This document shows positions 17,759 through 25,089 of a stretch of 64,000 bases of DNA, piece after piece. Both the position numbers and the translations under genes were made by a program. Below the pieces are notes generated by a model that saw only the letters and a program-made list of their open reading frames with translations, was not told the DNA's origin and searched no databases. The DNA is taken from positions 3,100,001 through 3,164,000 of the forward strand of contig NZ_AP021881.1 of the NCBI RefSeq assembly GCF_009937995.1. The letters are read 5' to 3'. The first letter of the stretch is position 1; each line of letters opens with the position of its first letter. The DNA comes from Sulfuriferula nivalis (lineage in GTDB: Bacteria; Pseudomonadota; Gammaproteobacteria; Burkholderiales; Sulfuriferulaceae).

Positions 17759-18052
17759 GTGAGTGAAACAAATCGTAAGCATTTTTCGGGTGAGTTTAAA
17801 GCCAAGGTTGCAGTGGAAGCGATTCGTGGTGTCAAGACGGTTAACGAAATAGGTCAGGAATTTGGCGTGCATCCGACCCAGGTTGGATTGTGGAAGAAAG
17901 AGTTGCAAGAACAAGCTGCTGGCTTGTTTAATGCCAAACGCGGCCCGAAGCCAGTGGATCTCTCTGCTAGTCCAGAGCGACTGTATTCCGAGATTGGCAG
18001 ACTCAAAATGGAATTGGACTGGCTTAAAAAAAAGTCCGGGATCAACCCATAG
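17759..18052 (+). CDS. IS3-family transposase OrfA (inner element)
   Basis: About 97 residues from a GTG at 17759, preceded by AAGGAG. N-terminal helix-turn-helix of the IS3/IS911 type (FSGEFKAKVAVEAIRG, GVHPTQVGLWKKEL) and a C-terminal leucine-rich coil (IGRLKMELDWLKKK). The run of eight A at about 18027-18034, followed by GTCC, is a likely minus-one slippage site. It would fuse OrfA to the downstream frame and give the OrfAB transposase. Confidence 0.88.
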   Translation: MSETNRKHFSGEFKAKVAVEAIRGVKTVNEIGQEFGVHPTQVGLWKKELQEQAAGLFNAKRGPKPVDLSASPERLYSEIGRLKMELDWLKKKSGINP

Positions 18053-18111
18053 CACTGCGCAAGCAGTGGATTAGCCAATGCACATCTTTAGCACTCAGTC
18101 AGCAGTGTGCA

Positions 18112-19005
18112 TTGGCGGGTGTGGCGCGATCCAGCGTTTATGCGCCCAGATTGATCAAAGCCACTGACGAACAAGAATTGGCATTGCTGACGTTGATAGA
18201 CACAGAATACACACGGCATCCATTTTATGGCAGCCGCAAGATTAGGCATTACCTGAGTAGCATAGGACACCACATCAATCGCAAACGAGTGCAACGATTA
18301 ATGCGCACACTGGGGTTAGCTGGCATGGCGCCAGGACCGAACACCAGTCGTGCGCACCCGCAGCATAAGATTTATCCTTACCTGCTCAGAGGTGTCGCAG
18401 TGACCCGTCCCAATCAGGTGTGGAGTACGGATATCACTTACCTGCGCCTGCCACGAGGATTCGTGTATTTGGTGGCAGTGATAGATTGGTACTCGCGCAA
18501 AGTGCTGGCATGGCGATTATCGAATACGATGGACAGTGGCTTCTGTGTGGACTGTCTGGAACAGGCACTACAGTCGCACGGCATACCTGAGTTATTTAAC
18601 ACTGATCAGGGCAGTCAGTTCACCAGTGACGCGTTTACGGGTGCACTCAAGGAAAACGGCATTACGATTAGCATGGATGGTCGCGGACGGGCATTGGATA
18701 ACATCTTTGTGGAACGGCTCTGGCGTAGCGTCAAGCACGAAGACGTATATTTGAAAGGCTATGCTACATTACCAGCACTGCTGCTAGGATTGACGGAATA
18801 CTTTGTGTTTTATAACGCTGAACGTATCCATCAGTCACTGGGTTATAAAACACCAGACGAGGTTTATCGAACAGCCAGTGGCGGTGGTGCCAGCATCGTG
18901 GACAAGTTCACTACGTCAGGAAAAGCGTTGTTAGAAAAAGATCGAAAACCAGAAACAAAACCGGGGCAGCGCCGTGCAGCTGCATATGAAAGGTTACCCT
19001 CTTAA
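18112..19005 (+). CDS. IS3-family transposase OrfB (inner element)
   Basis: 297 residues with HTH_21-like ATDEQELALLTLIDTEY and HPFYGSRKI, then the integrase core: VWSTDITYL (first Asp), FNTDQGSQFTS (second Asp) and DNIFVERLWRSVK (Glu). All catalytic residues are present. It is expected to be translated mainly as an OrfAB fusion through the A-run in orfA. The C-terminal basic tail (KDRKPETKPGQRR) is a normal variant. Confidence 0.9.
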   Translation: MAGVARSSVYAPRLIKATDEQELALLTLIDTEYTRHPFYGSRKIRHYLSSIGHHINRKRVQRLMRTLGLAGMAPGPNTSRAHPQHKIYPYLLRGVAVTRPNQVWSTDITYLRLPRGFVYLVAVIDWYSRKVLAWRLSNTMDSGFCVDCLEQALQSHGIPELFNTDQGSQFTSDAFTGALKENGITISMDGRGRALDNIFVERLWRSVKHEDVYLKGYATLPALLLGLTEYFVFYNAERIHQSLGYKTPDEVYRTASGGGASIVDKFTTSGKALLEKDRKPETKPGQRRAAAYERLPS

Positions 19006-19046
19006 ACTCGACGTATTATTGTCTTGACGGAGGGGTCCACTTTAGT

Positions 19047-19294
19047 AATGCTTCACCCGACAGACCGTGGGTTTGATGTAATGCGATCAGCTGCTGTTCA
19101 GGGGTCCAATCTTGCGGCCGCTTCTCTTTTACAGGCAACACGCCAGAGCCAACTGCTTTTCTTTTCATCCAATTCTTTACCGTATGACAATTGACATTCA
19201 ATTCTTCCGCAACCGACCTCACCGTCCGTGTGCCTCGAGAATATACCTTAAATAACGCTTGCTCGATAAATGCTTCTGAATACCGTATTACCAT
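19047..19294 (-). pseudogene. IS3-family OrfA (outer element), truncated by inner IS
   Basis: N-terminal part of an OrfA from ATG 19294, with GGAGG 5 bases upstream: helix-turn-helix RTVRSVAEELNVNCHTVKNW, then WTPEQQLIALHQTHGLSGEALL, where the inner IS cuts in. On the other side of the inner IS the frame resumes briefly as WEDEVK before orfB. The usual central segment of such OrfA proteins is missing, so a deletion may have accompanied the insertion. Confidence 0.75.
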
Positions 19295-19442
19295 TGTCGC
19301 CTCCATGCCTCAAAGTTAAATTTTTGAGGCGACAACTAGTCTGACACCGGGGGTAAGTCTATGGTAAGCGTCCAGCCCATCCACCTGTCATTGCCCGCCA
19401 AACTCATGCAATCTAGCTGCTTTTTTATGAAAGGCACGCTAG

Positions 19443-19748
19443 ATGGCTACTCGACACACGCCTGATTTTTGGCAAACGCACCTTACCGCTTGGCAACAAA
19501 CCAAACTGACCGTCACAGCTTATTGCACCCAGCACGGCTTATGTGCCAAGACCTTTTATCGCTGGCGCAGCCAGCTGACAACAGCGCCCAATCTCACGCG
19601 CCAGCCACCGCTAACCCTCATCCCCGTCAGTGTTCAACCTGCGCCTGTCACGGGCACGCTCCAGCTCCACAGCCCCACTGGCTGGCGGGTAGAGCTTCCC
19701 ATTGCTAGCACGCCCTGGCTAATTGACTTGTTGCGGCAACTGCCATGA
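19443..19748 (+). CDS. tnpA: IS66 accessory protein TnpA
   Basis: 101 residues with the IS66 Orf1 start: FWQTHLTAWQQTKLTVTAYC, then HGLCAKTFYRWR, a helix-turn-helix. The protein is needed for IS66 transposition along with TnpB and TnpC. Its stop overlaps the tnpB start (ATGA at 19745-19748), the usual IS66 arrangement. Confidence 0.92.
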   Translation: MATRHTPDFWQTHLTAWQQTKLTVTAYCTQHGLCAKTFYRWRSQLTTAPNLTRQPPLTLIPVSVQPAPVTGTLQLHSPTGWRVELPIASTPWLIDLLRQLP

Positions 19749-20104
19749 TATCTGCCCATCCCATCAGCCCCATCGCCACCCAGGTCTGGCTAGTCATCGA
19801 ACCCGTGGACATGCGCATCGGCATAGATGGCCTTTCCCAGCGCATCCAGCACCGCCTGGGTCGCAGTCCCTGCGACGGCGCCGCCTACGCCTTCCGTAAT
19901 CGTCGCCAAACGCGGGTCAAGCTCCTGGTCTGGGATGGCACAGGGGTCTGGTTGTGCCAACGCCGACTGCATCGTGGTCACTTCACCTGGCCAGACATCG
20001 CTGCCATCACCCATCCTTTAACCCCCACACAGTGGGACTGGCTGATCACAGGTATCGACTGGCAAAGACTCAGTGCCCCAGCCCCTGCCCACTGGCAGGT
20101 GTAG
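19745..20104 (+). CDS. tnpB: IS66 accessory protein TnpB
   Basis: 119 residues, the IS66 Orf2 family: VWLVIEPVDMRIGIDGLSQ, then the conserved AYAFRNRRQTRVKLLVWDGTGVWLCQRRL. It is translationally coupled to tnpA. Essential for transposition but of unknown biochemistry. A TATAAT-like box upstream of tnpC (20173) suggests that the transposase may also have its own promoter. Confidence 0.93.
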   Translation: MISAHPISPIATQVWLVIEPVDMRIGIDGLSQRIQHRLGRSPCDGAAYAFRNRRQTRVKLLVWDGTGVWLCQRRLHRGHFTWPDIAAITHPLTPTQWDWLITGIDWQRLSAPAPAHWQV

Positions 20105-20184
20105 CCACTCATGATTCAGTAAAAACATGCCTGAAACCCGCATTATTGCTGGTTTCAGGCGGGGTGAAATGGTATAATTCAAGC

Positions 20185-21813
20185 ATGGATTCAGCCCAAC
20201 AACTTGCCCAATTTATCCCCGATCCCGCCTTGGCGGCGTATGTGGATAAGCTGTTGGCGCAGGTTAAACAGGATGCTGAACTCATTCAACAAAACACAGT
20301 ATTACTCCAGCAAAACACCGCACAAATCCTCACGCTGACTAAGCAAATCCAGCACGCCGAACTCAAGAACCAGGCTTTGGTACTGGAACTTGCCTATTAC
20401 CGCCGCATCCGCTTCGCCAACAAGAGCGAGCAGCTCTCGCCTGAGCAGCGTGCGTTGTTTGATGAGTGCTGGGCAGCCGACATCACGGCCATTGAAGCCC
20501 AAATCGGGCAGCCAGATACACCTAATACCGAAGATGCGACAACCGCTATCCCCAAGCCTGCGCGTCCACGCGCAGGTCGTCAGCCACTGCCTGACCATCT
20601 GCCCCGCATCATTCATCGCCATGAGCCTGCATCTTGCCAGTGCGGTGCGTGTGGTGGTGCGTTAATCAAAATCGGTGAAGACATCAGCGAACAACTGGAT
20701 GTCGAACCTGCCCAGTTCACCGTGCATCAACACATCCGTCCACAGTATGCTTGTCGCCACTGCGAAACCGTTGCTGCCGCCCCCATTCCAGCTGCCGTCA
20801 TCGACGGCGGCGTGGCGACATCAGGTTTGCTGGCGTGGGTGATGATCAGTAAATTCGTTGATCATTTACCGCTCTACCGTATAGAACACATTGCCCAGCG
20901 CAGCCAGGTGACCCTGGCGCGTTCCACCTTGGCGGAGTGGGTCGGACGTGTGGGGGTAGCGTTGCAACCGTTGGTCGACAGGCTCACTGAATTACTGCTG
21001 GCACGCAGTGTATTGCATGCGGATGAAACGCCAGTGCCACAATTAGACCCCGGGGCGGGCAAAACCAAGAAAGCTTATCTGTGGGCTTACCGCACGGGTG
21101 ATTTGGCATCCCCTTCATCCGCACCGCCTATCGTGGTGTTTGACTATCAGCCAGGGCGACAGGGATTGCATGCGCGGCACTTTCTGGCAGGTTGGCAAGG
21201 ACACTTGATGGTTGACGATTACGCTGGTTATAAAGCGTTATTTACCCAAGGCATCACTGAGCTGGCATGCTTCGCACATGCACGTCGGAAGTTCTTTGAT
21301 TTGCATGCGGCCAACCAAAGTCCAATTGCAGCGGCTGCGCTGCAGCGTATCGCGGCACTCTATGCCATTGAGCAGGCTGCGGACAAGCTGGATGCGGCAG
21401 GTCGTTTGCAGTTGCGCCAGACTCAGGCAAAACCGTTATTGGGCGAACTGCATGACTGGTTAATCCAGACTCGCGTCAAAGTGGCCGATGGCAGCGGCAC
21501 AGCCCGCGCGTTGGATTACAGCATCAAGCGTTGGCCAGCACTGATACGCTATGCGGACAGCGGCATCTTGCCTATTGATAACAACCCAGTCGAAAATGCG
21601 ATACGACCCATTGCCATCGGCAAAAAGAATTGGCTGTTCGCAGGCTCAGAACGTGCAGGCAAACGCGCTGCAGCGATTCAGAGTTTGTTGGCTACCGCCA
21701 AGCTCAATGGCTTGGAACCCTATGCATGGCTCAAAGATACGTTGGAAAAATTACCGGTCTGGCCTAATAGCCAGATTGATGAATTGCTGCCGTTTAAAAA
21801 TGAACTACCATAA
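20185..21813 (+). CDS. tnpC: IS66 transposase TnpC
   Basis: 542 residues from ATG 20185. N-terminal glutamine-rich coiled coil (about 15-60), the IS66 zinc-finger (CQCGACGG ... YACRHCE, about 150-195), and a DDE core with HADETPVPQLD, MVDDYAGYKAL and NPVENAIRPIAIGKKN. This is a complete family transposase. ATG 20185 is preferred over upstream starts because the coiled coil begins here and the upstream frame is tnpB antisense-free leader. Confidence 0.95.
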   Translation: MDSAQQLAQFIPDPALAAYVDKLLAQVKQDAELIQQNTVLLQQNTAQILTLTKQIQHAELKNQALVLELAYYRRIRFANKSEQLSPEQRALFDECWAADITAIEAQIGQPDTPNTEDATTAIPKPARPRAGRQPLPDHLPRIIHRHEPASCQCGACGGALIKIGEDISEQLDVEPAQFTVHQHIRPQYACRHCETVAAAPIPAAVIDGGVATSGLLAWVMISKFVDHLPLYRIEHIAQRSQVTLARSTLAEWVGRVGVALQPLVDRLTELLLARSVLHADETPVPQLDPGAGKTKKAYLWAYRTGDLASPSSAPPIVVFDYQPGRQGLHARHFLAGWQGHLMVDDYAGYKALFTQGITELACFAHARRKFFDLHAANQSPIAAAALQRIAALYAIEQAADKLDAAGRLQLRQTQAKPLLGELHDWLIQTRVKVADGSGTARALDYSIKRWPALIRYADSGILPIDNNPVENAIRPIAIGKKNWLFAGSERAGKRAAAIQSLLATAKLNGLEPYAWLKDTLEKLPVWPNSQIDELLPFKNELP

Positions 21814-21851
21814 GTAGTGAAGGGATTGGAGTGGCTGGGCTGGACGCTTAC

Positions 21852-22336
21852 AGTCTATGCAGTGGCGTAACCGGAAGCATATAAATTCGCCCCAATAGGT
21901 TGTGAATGTGGACAACTGTTGTCACCGAGACGGACTGAACGCCACCTTGGACAGGAGGATGCTTGTAGATGGAGAGCACAACATCCAGATGCTTGTCGCG
22001 ATCTCCCAGCAGCGCCTCATTGGGTGAATTGGAAATGAGTGTGAAGATACCTACTCGATCTCCAGGCGCATAAGCTGACGCAGGCTTTGAAGGGTTCAAC
22101 TCTCCAAGGTCACCAAGGTCTTTTAAGCCGACAAAGCGAACCATCTTGTTCCGCAACGCCATGAGCGAATTAACCCAAGGTGGGGTCTTTGCCAAAGCAG
22201 TTAGGAAGTAGCCGAGCGCAGTGCGTGTAGTGTCGGGAATAGTTATGACGTAGCAATCGTGAAAATATGCATCCGGTAGTCGTACGTTGATTGCACTTCC
22301 GGGTGGTACATCGGAGAGTATGGCGCGTGGTTTCAT
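21852..22336 (-). pseudogene. DUF2867-family protein, 3' end destroyed by IS66 (gene cassette)
   Basis: From ATG 22336: AILSDVPPGSAINVRLPDAYFHDCY is lost after LLGRIYMLPVTPLHRL, where the IS66 target duplication begins. DUF2867 proteins continue with a short basic end. On the far side of the IS only six in-frame codons (TPGVRL) survive before the IS3 end. The truncated 162-residue product, ending in an IS66-encoded stop at 21848, may still be made. Its attC has been lost. Confidence 0.75.
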
Positions 22337-22340
22337 TGTG

Positions 22341-22404
22341 GCCTAACGTTCAAATTGAGGGGCGCGCCGCTTTTGGCGTGTCTCGCTCGAATGCAGGGTT
22401 GGGC
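22341..22404 (-). repeat. attC site
   Basis: 64 bases from GCCTAAC (22341-22347) to GTTGGGC (22398-22404); differs from the attC at 14257-14320 by only a couple of bases. Separates the racemase cassette from the DUF2867 cassette. Confidence 0.85.
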
Positions 22405-22408
22405 GTCA

Positions 22409-23101
22409 TTATGCAAGCGCCTCTTCTGCAGCCGCACGCGCGTGAATGGCTGTGGTGTCAAACAGCGGAACCTCGGAGTCTTGCTGGCTGACGAGAAGGG
22501 ATATTTCTGTGCACCCAAGAATAATGCCTTCTGCGCCTTGTGATGCCAGATTTTCCATGATCCGCCGATACTCGCTACGGGACTCAGGCAAGACAACCCC
22601 AAGGCACAGTTCTTCGTAAATGATGCGGTGGATAGTATCGCGGTCTTCCGCGTTAGGGACAATCACTTGAAGCCCCTGATGTTCGCTCAAGCGGTCGCGG
22701 TAGAAGGCCTCTTCCATCGTGAACCGTGTGCCGAGCAGGCCGACAGTTGAGTGCCCGGCTCGTTTGATTTCTGCAGCGGTTGTATCGGCAATGTGAAGCA
22801 GTGGAATGGTGACAGCCGCCTCGATGCTAGGGGCCACTTTGTGCATGGTGTTCGTGCATAAGACCAAAAAATCCGAACCCGCCGTTTCGAGCGAGCGGGC
22901 AGCTTCGGCCAACATAGCTCCTGCAGCTTCCCAATCGCCAGCATGCTGTAGTTGCTCGATGTCATGGAAGTCGACGCTGTACAGAACGATCTTCGCCGAA
23001 TGCAGCCCGCCCAAGCGATTCTTGATCGTCTCGTTGATCTGTCGGTAGTACGGGACAGTTGACTCCCAACTCATACCGCCGATTAGTCCAATTGTCTTCA
23101 A
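22409..23101 (-). CDS. Aspartate/glutamate racemase family protein (gene cassette)
   Basis: About 230 residues. Both catalytic cysteines of the PLP-independent racemases are present: LVLCTNTMHK (Cys near 81) and IILGCTEISLL (Cys near 196); the start TIGLIGGMSWEST is typical. Predicted to interconvert L- and D-aspartate or glutamate, or to act on a related substrate. AAGGAG lies 5 bases before the TTG at 23101, whereas the GTG at 23107 overlaps that site, so TTG is the likelier start. A cassette bounded by attC on both sides. Confidence 0.9.
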   Translation of the reverse strand: MKTIGLIGGMSWESTVPYYRQINETIKNRLGGLHSAKIVLYSVDFHDIEQLQHAGDWEAAGAMLAEAARSLETAGSDFLVLCTNTMHKVAPSIEAAVTIPLLHIADTTAAEIKRAGHSTVGLLGTRFTMEEAFYRDRLSEHQGLQVIVPNAEDRDTIHRIIYEELCLGVVLPESRSEYRRIMENLASQGAEGIILGCTEISLLVSQQDSEVPLFDTTAIHARAAAEEALA

Positions 23102-23128
23102 GAACACTCCTTGTTAGTAAATGGTGAC

Positions 23129-23193
23129 GCCCAACGTTAAGTTGAGGGGCTCGCCCGCTTCTGGGCGAGTCCCGCTCGAACGACGGGTTGGGC
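23129..23193 (-). repeat. attC site
   Basis: 65 bases from GCCCAAC (23129-23135) to GTTGGGC (23187-23193), with hairpin GGGGCTCGCCCGC/GGGCGAGTCCCGC. The upstream monooxygenase gene ends inside it. Confidence 0.85.
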
Positions 23194-23487
23194 CTCACGT
23201 TGCGATGACACAACTGATTGCCCGAAAAAACTACTGTGGCCGTCTTTTACTAAGTAGACCAAATTTTTCGCAATAGCAGTACTCAAAAAATCTTTCAAGC
23301 CATCTTGAGCGAAACTTTGGTCATTCCAAGCAATACGATCAGACCAAAATTCTGAGCCTTCATACAATTCATAGGCAATGAAACCATCTTTGTTTTTGAG
23401 CCAAGCAACCATCTGTTCAGTGAGATCAAGAAATGATTCACGTGAAGTATCAGGTTTAAGTTTAAATTTTACAATTTGAACGAACAT
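23137..23487 (-). CDS. Antibiotic-biosynthesis-monooxygenase-like protein, copy A (gene cassette)
   Basis: About 116 residues. MFVQIVKFKLKPDTSRESF, EQMVAWLKNKDGFIAYELY and SDRIAWNDQSF form the ferredoxin-like ABM fold (dimeric alpha/beta barrel). Members act as quinol or heme monooxygenases, but many are of unknown role. Its last roughly 20 residues are encoded by the attC at 23129-23193. It is nearly identical to copy B immediately upstream, differing at one Lys/Glu position within the shared part and in the attC-encoded tail. The ATG at 23487 is 4 bases after copy B's stop. Confidence 0.8.
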   Translation of the reverse strand: MFVQIVKFKLKPDTSRESFLDLTEQMVAWLKNKDGFIAYELYEGSEFWSDRIAWNDQSFAQDGLKDFLSTAIAKNLVYLVKDGHSSFFGQSVVSSQREAQPVVRAGLAQKRASPST

Positions 23488-23491
23488 GGTT

Positions 23492-23851
23492 TTATATACG
23501 CCCAACGTTTGAATTCAGCGGCCGCCGGAGGCGGTCCGCTGGAATGATGGGTTGAGCCTCACGTTGCGATGACACAACTGATTGCCCGAAAAAACTACTG
23601 TGGCCGTCTTCTACTAAGTAGACCAAATTTTTCGCAATAGCAGTACTCAAAAAATCTTTCAAGCCATCTTGAGCGAAACTTTGGTCATTCCAAGCAATAC
23701 GATCAGACCAAAATTCTGAGCCTTCATACAATTCATAGGCAATGAAACCATCTTTGTTTTTGAGCCAAGCAACCATCTGTTCAGTGAGATCAAGAAATGA
23801 TTCACGTGAAGTATCAGGTTTAAGTTTAAATTTTACAATTTGAACGAACAT
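23492..23851 (-). CDS. Antibiotic-biosynthesis-monooxygenase-like protein, copy B (gene cassette)
   Basis: Same fold and, apart from one residue, the same first roughly 100 residues as copy A. The frame reads completely through the attC at 23500-23557 and ends at TAA 23492-23494, just before the ATG of copy A. This could couple translation of the two copies. The tail (IIPADRLRRPLNSNVGRI) is attC-derived and has no reason to be functional. The tandem copies share their upstream attC sequence, so the duplicated unit is attC plus gene. Confidence 0.8.
   Translation of the reverse strand: MFVQIVKFKLKPDTSRESFLDLTEQMVAWLKNKDGFIAYELYEGSEFWSDRIAWNDQSFAQDGLKDFLSTAIAKNLVYLVEDGHSSFFGQSVVSSQREAQPIIPADRLRRPLNSNVGRI
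23500..23557 (-). repeat. attC site (duplicated)
   Basis: 58 bases from GCCCAAC (23500-23506) to GTTGAGC (23551-23557), with hairpin AGCGGCCGCC/GGCGGTCCGCT. Identical to the next attC at 23864-23921 except in the terminal core (GTTGAGC versus GTTGGGC). Confidence 0.85.
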
Positions 23852-23863
23852 GGTTTTATATAC

Positions 23864-23921
23864 GCCCAACGTTTGAATTCAGCGGCCGCCGGAGGCGGTC
23901 CGCTGGAATGATGGGTTGGGC
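23864..23921 (-). repeat. attC site (duplicated)
   Basis: 58 bases from GCCCAAC (23864-23870) to GTTGGGC (23915-23921); twin of the 23500-23557 site. Follows the stop of the membrane-anchored cassette gene. Confidence 0.85.
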
Positions 23922-23928
23922 GTTTGAA

Positions 23929-24444
23929 TCATGTTCCCGCTACTCGCTTCAGCGCGGAGACAAGGGGAATTCCACGCTCTTCTGCTCGTTCTAGTGCTTG
24001 TAGGCACGAAAGGCTTCTCGCTCTGAGTTCGGTATCTGACATTTCCTTGTAGTGAACGGAAATGAGCCCGAAAGCAACCCGGAACCCGTTCATATTCCCA
24101 TAGACATAGATGGTGTCTTCCACAAGCTTTGGTCCGAGGAGGCCGATTTTCTCAACCGCCGTCTCAAAGACGAAGTCCTTTGGCTTCTCGAAAGGCCTGA
24201 AAATCACGTTCTCTCTATTATGTGTATCCACTGCCTCTATGGTTTTTTGCAGTACATCCCTCAGCATGGGCAACGCCGGCTGATAGGACGATAGCTCTCC
24301 GGCTAGAGCTGCCGCAAGAGCCTTGCGATCTCTGTGCCTTCGGAATTGCTCTGCAACTATCGAGTTTAAGTATGCGACAACGAGCGCCGCGGAAGCTGCG
24401 ACGATAGCCGCAAGTAAAGCATCGGAAACAACGAGAGCTGGCAT
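23929..24444 (-). CDS. Membrane-anchored hypothetical protein (gene cassette)
   Basis: 171 residues from ATG 24444. One N-terminal transmembrane segment (residues about 4-26, LLAAIVAASAALVVAYL), then a basic turn (RRHRDRK) and a soluble helical domain of about 135 residues with no motif that I recognise. The topology suggests a cytoplasmic domain tethered to the inner membrane. The upstream in-frame extension to 24525 reads through the collapsed attC and is unlikely. Small cassette proteins with this single-helix plus helical-domain plan are common and uncharacterised. Confidence 0.7.
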   Translation of the reverse strand: MPALVVSDALLAAIVAASAALVVAYLNSIVAEQFRRHRDRKALAAALAGELSSYQPALPMLRDVLQKTIEAVDTHNRENVIFRPFEKPKDFVFETAVEKIGLLGPKLVEDTIYVYGNMNGFRVAFGLISVHYKEMSDTELRARSLSCLQALERAEERGIPLVSALKRVAGT

Positions 24445-24450
24445 CGTTAC

Positions 24451-24468
24451 GCCCAACGTTAATTGGGC
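24451..24468 (-). repeat. Collapsed attC site
   Basis: GCCCAAC (24451-24457) followed directly by GTTAATTGGGC. The outer cores remain but the whole internal hairpin (about 45 bases in the neighbours) is missing, so this site should no longer recombine. The two flanking cassettes are effectively fused. Confidence 0.6.
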
Positions 24469-24472
24469 GTCA

Positions 24473-24766
24473 TCACTGGGCCAGACCATCGACACACACG
24501 AGGCGGGCAGAGCTACATTCGTCACGCACCGCTTTGAGCCATTGGTACACGGGACCGTTGTAGAAGGACTCCCATGCTTGAACAGACGGGAACTCGATCA
24601 GCACGATACGGCGTGGAGACCAATCACCTTCATGGACCTTGTGCGAACCGCCGCGGGCGAGGTAGCGGGCACCTGCGGACTCAATCGCAGGCTTGACCTC
24701 GCGGATGAAATCTTGGTACCGCTCAGGATTGTGGATATCGACGTCGAAGATGACAAAGGCAGACAT
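24473..24766 (-). CDS. DUF1330-family protein (gene cassette)
   Basis: 97 residues, the full DUF1330 length, with the fold's landmarks FVIFDVDIHNPERYQDF, GARYLARGG, PRRIVLIEFPS and WESFYNGPVYQ. A ferredoxin-like dimeric fold of unknown function. A strong GGAGG sits 6 bases before ATG 24766. It is the first cassette at the upstream end of the array; beyond it a GCCTAAC core (24810-24816) is interrupted by a small inverted-repeat element. Confidence 0.85.
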   Translation of the reverse strand: MSAFVIFDVDIHNPERYQDFIREVKPAIESAGARYLARGGSHKVHEGDWSPRRIVLIEFPSVQAWESFYNGPVYQWLKAVRDECSSARLVCVDGLAQ

Positions 24767-24818
24767 GGAGCCTCCGATGGTTAGTTGATGTGATCAGGAT
24801 GAACGTGACGCCTAACGA

Positions 24819-24973
24819 GGCTGTAGAAAAACTACAAAAAAACATTTTGACAGCGAAATGGATGGGCAGCGAAACCATTCCTGACGTCGCGATCGTCGAT
24901 CATGGTGCATTCTGTGAAGCCAATTTTCTTTGGTAGGTAATCGAAATATTTTCATTTAGGTTTTTCTACAGCC
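24819..24973. mobile_element. MITE-like element inside or next to an attC core
   Basis: 155 bases flanked by inverted ends GGCTGTAGAAAAAC and GTTTTTCTACAGCC. No coding capacity. It directly abuts a GCCTAAC core (24810-24816), and no GTTRRRY core follows, so the attC at the upstream array edge is broken. No clear target duplication. Confidence 0.6.
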
Positions 24974-25089
24974 GCGCACCATGTGACCCAGCCCTTCAGG
25001 TTCCAGCAGGCTCATGTGGATGGTCGAAACTATTATCGCCATTCCTTGATTAGTACAGATGAGCCACACCAATCCTGATCCCTGATTTC

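Larger units (their letters stand above)
17695..19043. mobile_element. Inner IS3-family element
   Basis: 1349 bases with ends AAAGTGGACCCC (17695) and GGGGTCCACTTT (to 19043). The flanking AGT on each side (17692-17694 and 19044-19046) may be a 3-bp target duplication. It carries orfA and orfB on the plus strand, opposite to its host IS. Confidence 0.8.
16562..19346. mobile_element. IS3-family element, interrupted by a second IS3-family element
   Basis: The ends form an imperfect inverted repeat beginning TGTCA and continuing CTAGTTGTCGCCT (left, from 16562; right, ending 19346). A third copy of this end is at 42012. Its two genes lie on the minus strand: orfA (19294 downward) and orfB (17673-16594). 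An inner IS is inserted between them. No matching target duplication is seen at the outer ends (AAAT left, CCGG right), which suggests an adjacent deletion. Confidence 0.75.
19364..21851 (+). mobile_element. IS66-family insertion sequence, copy 1
   Basis: 2488 bases. Terminal repeats GTAAGCGTCCAGCCC (19364) and GGGCTGGACGCTTAC (to 21851). A perfect 8-bp target duplication AGTCTATG flanks it (19356-19363 and 21852-21859), the normal size for IS66. Carries tnpA, tnpB and tnpC. It inserted into a DUF2867 cassette. A same-length second copy with the same predicted proteins is at 43246-45733. Confidence 0.95.

Noticed and set aside
13656..24468. Regularly spaced palindromes considered as a CRISPR array
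   Set aside because: Spacing is gene-sized, the sites lie at gene ends and have RYYYAAC/GTTRRRY cores, so they are attC sites. No CRISPR array was seen anywhere in the window.
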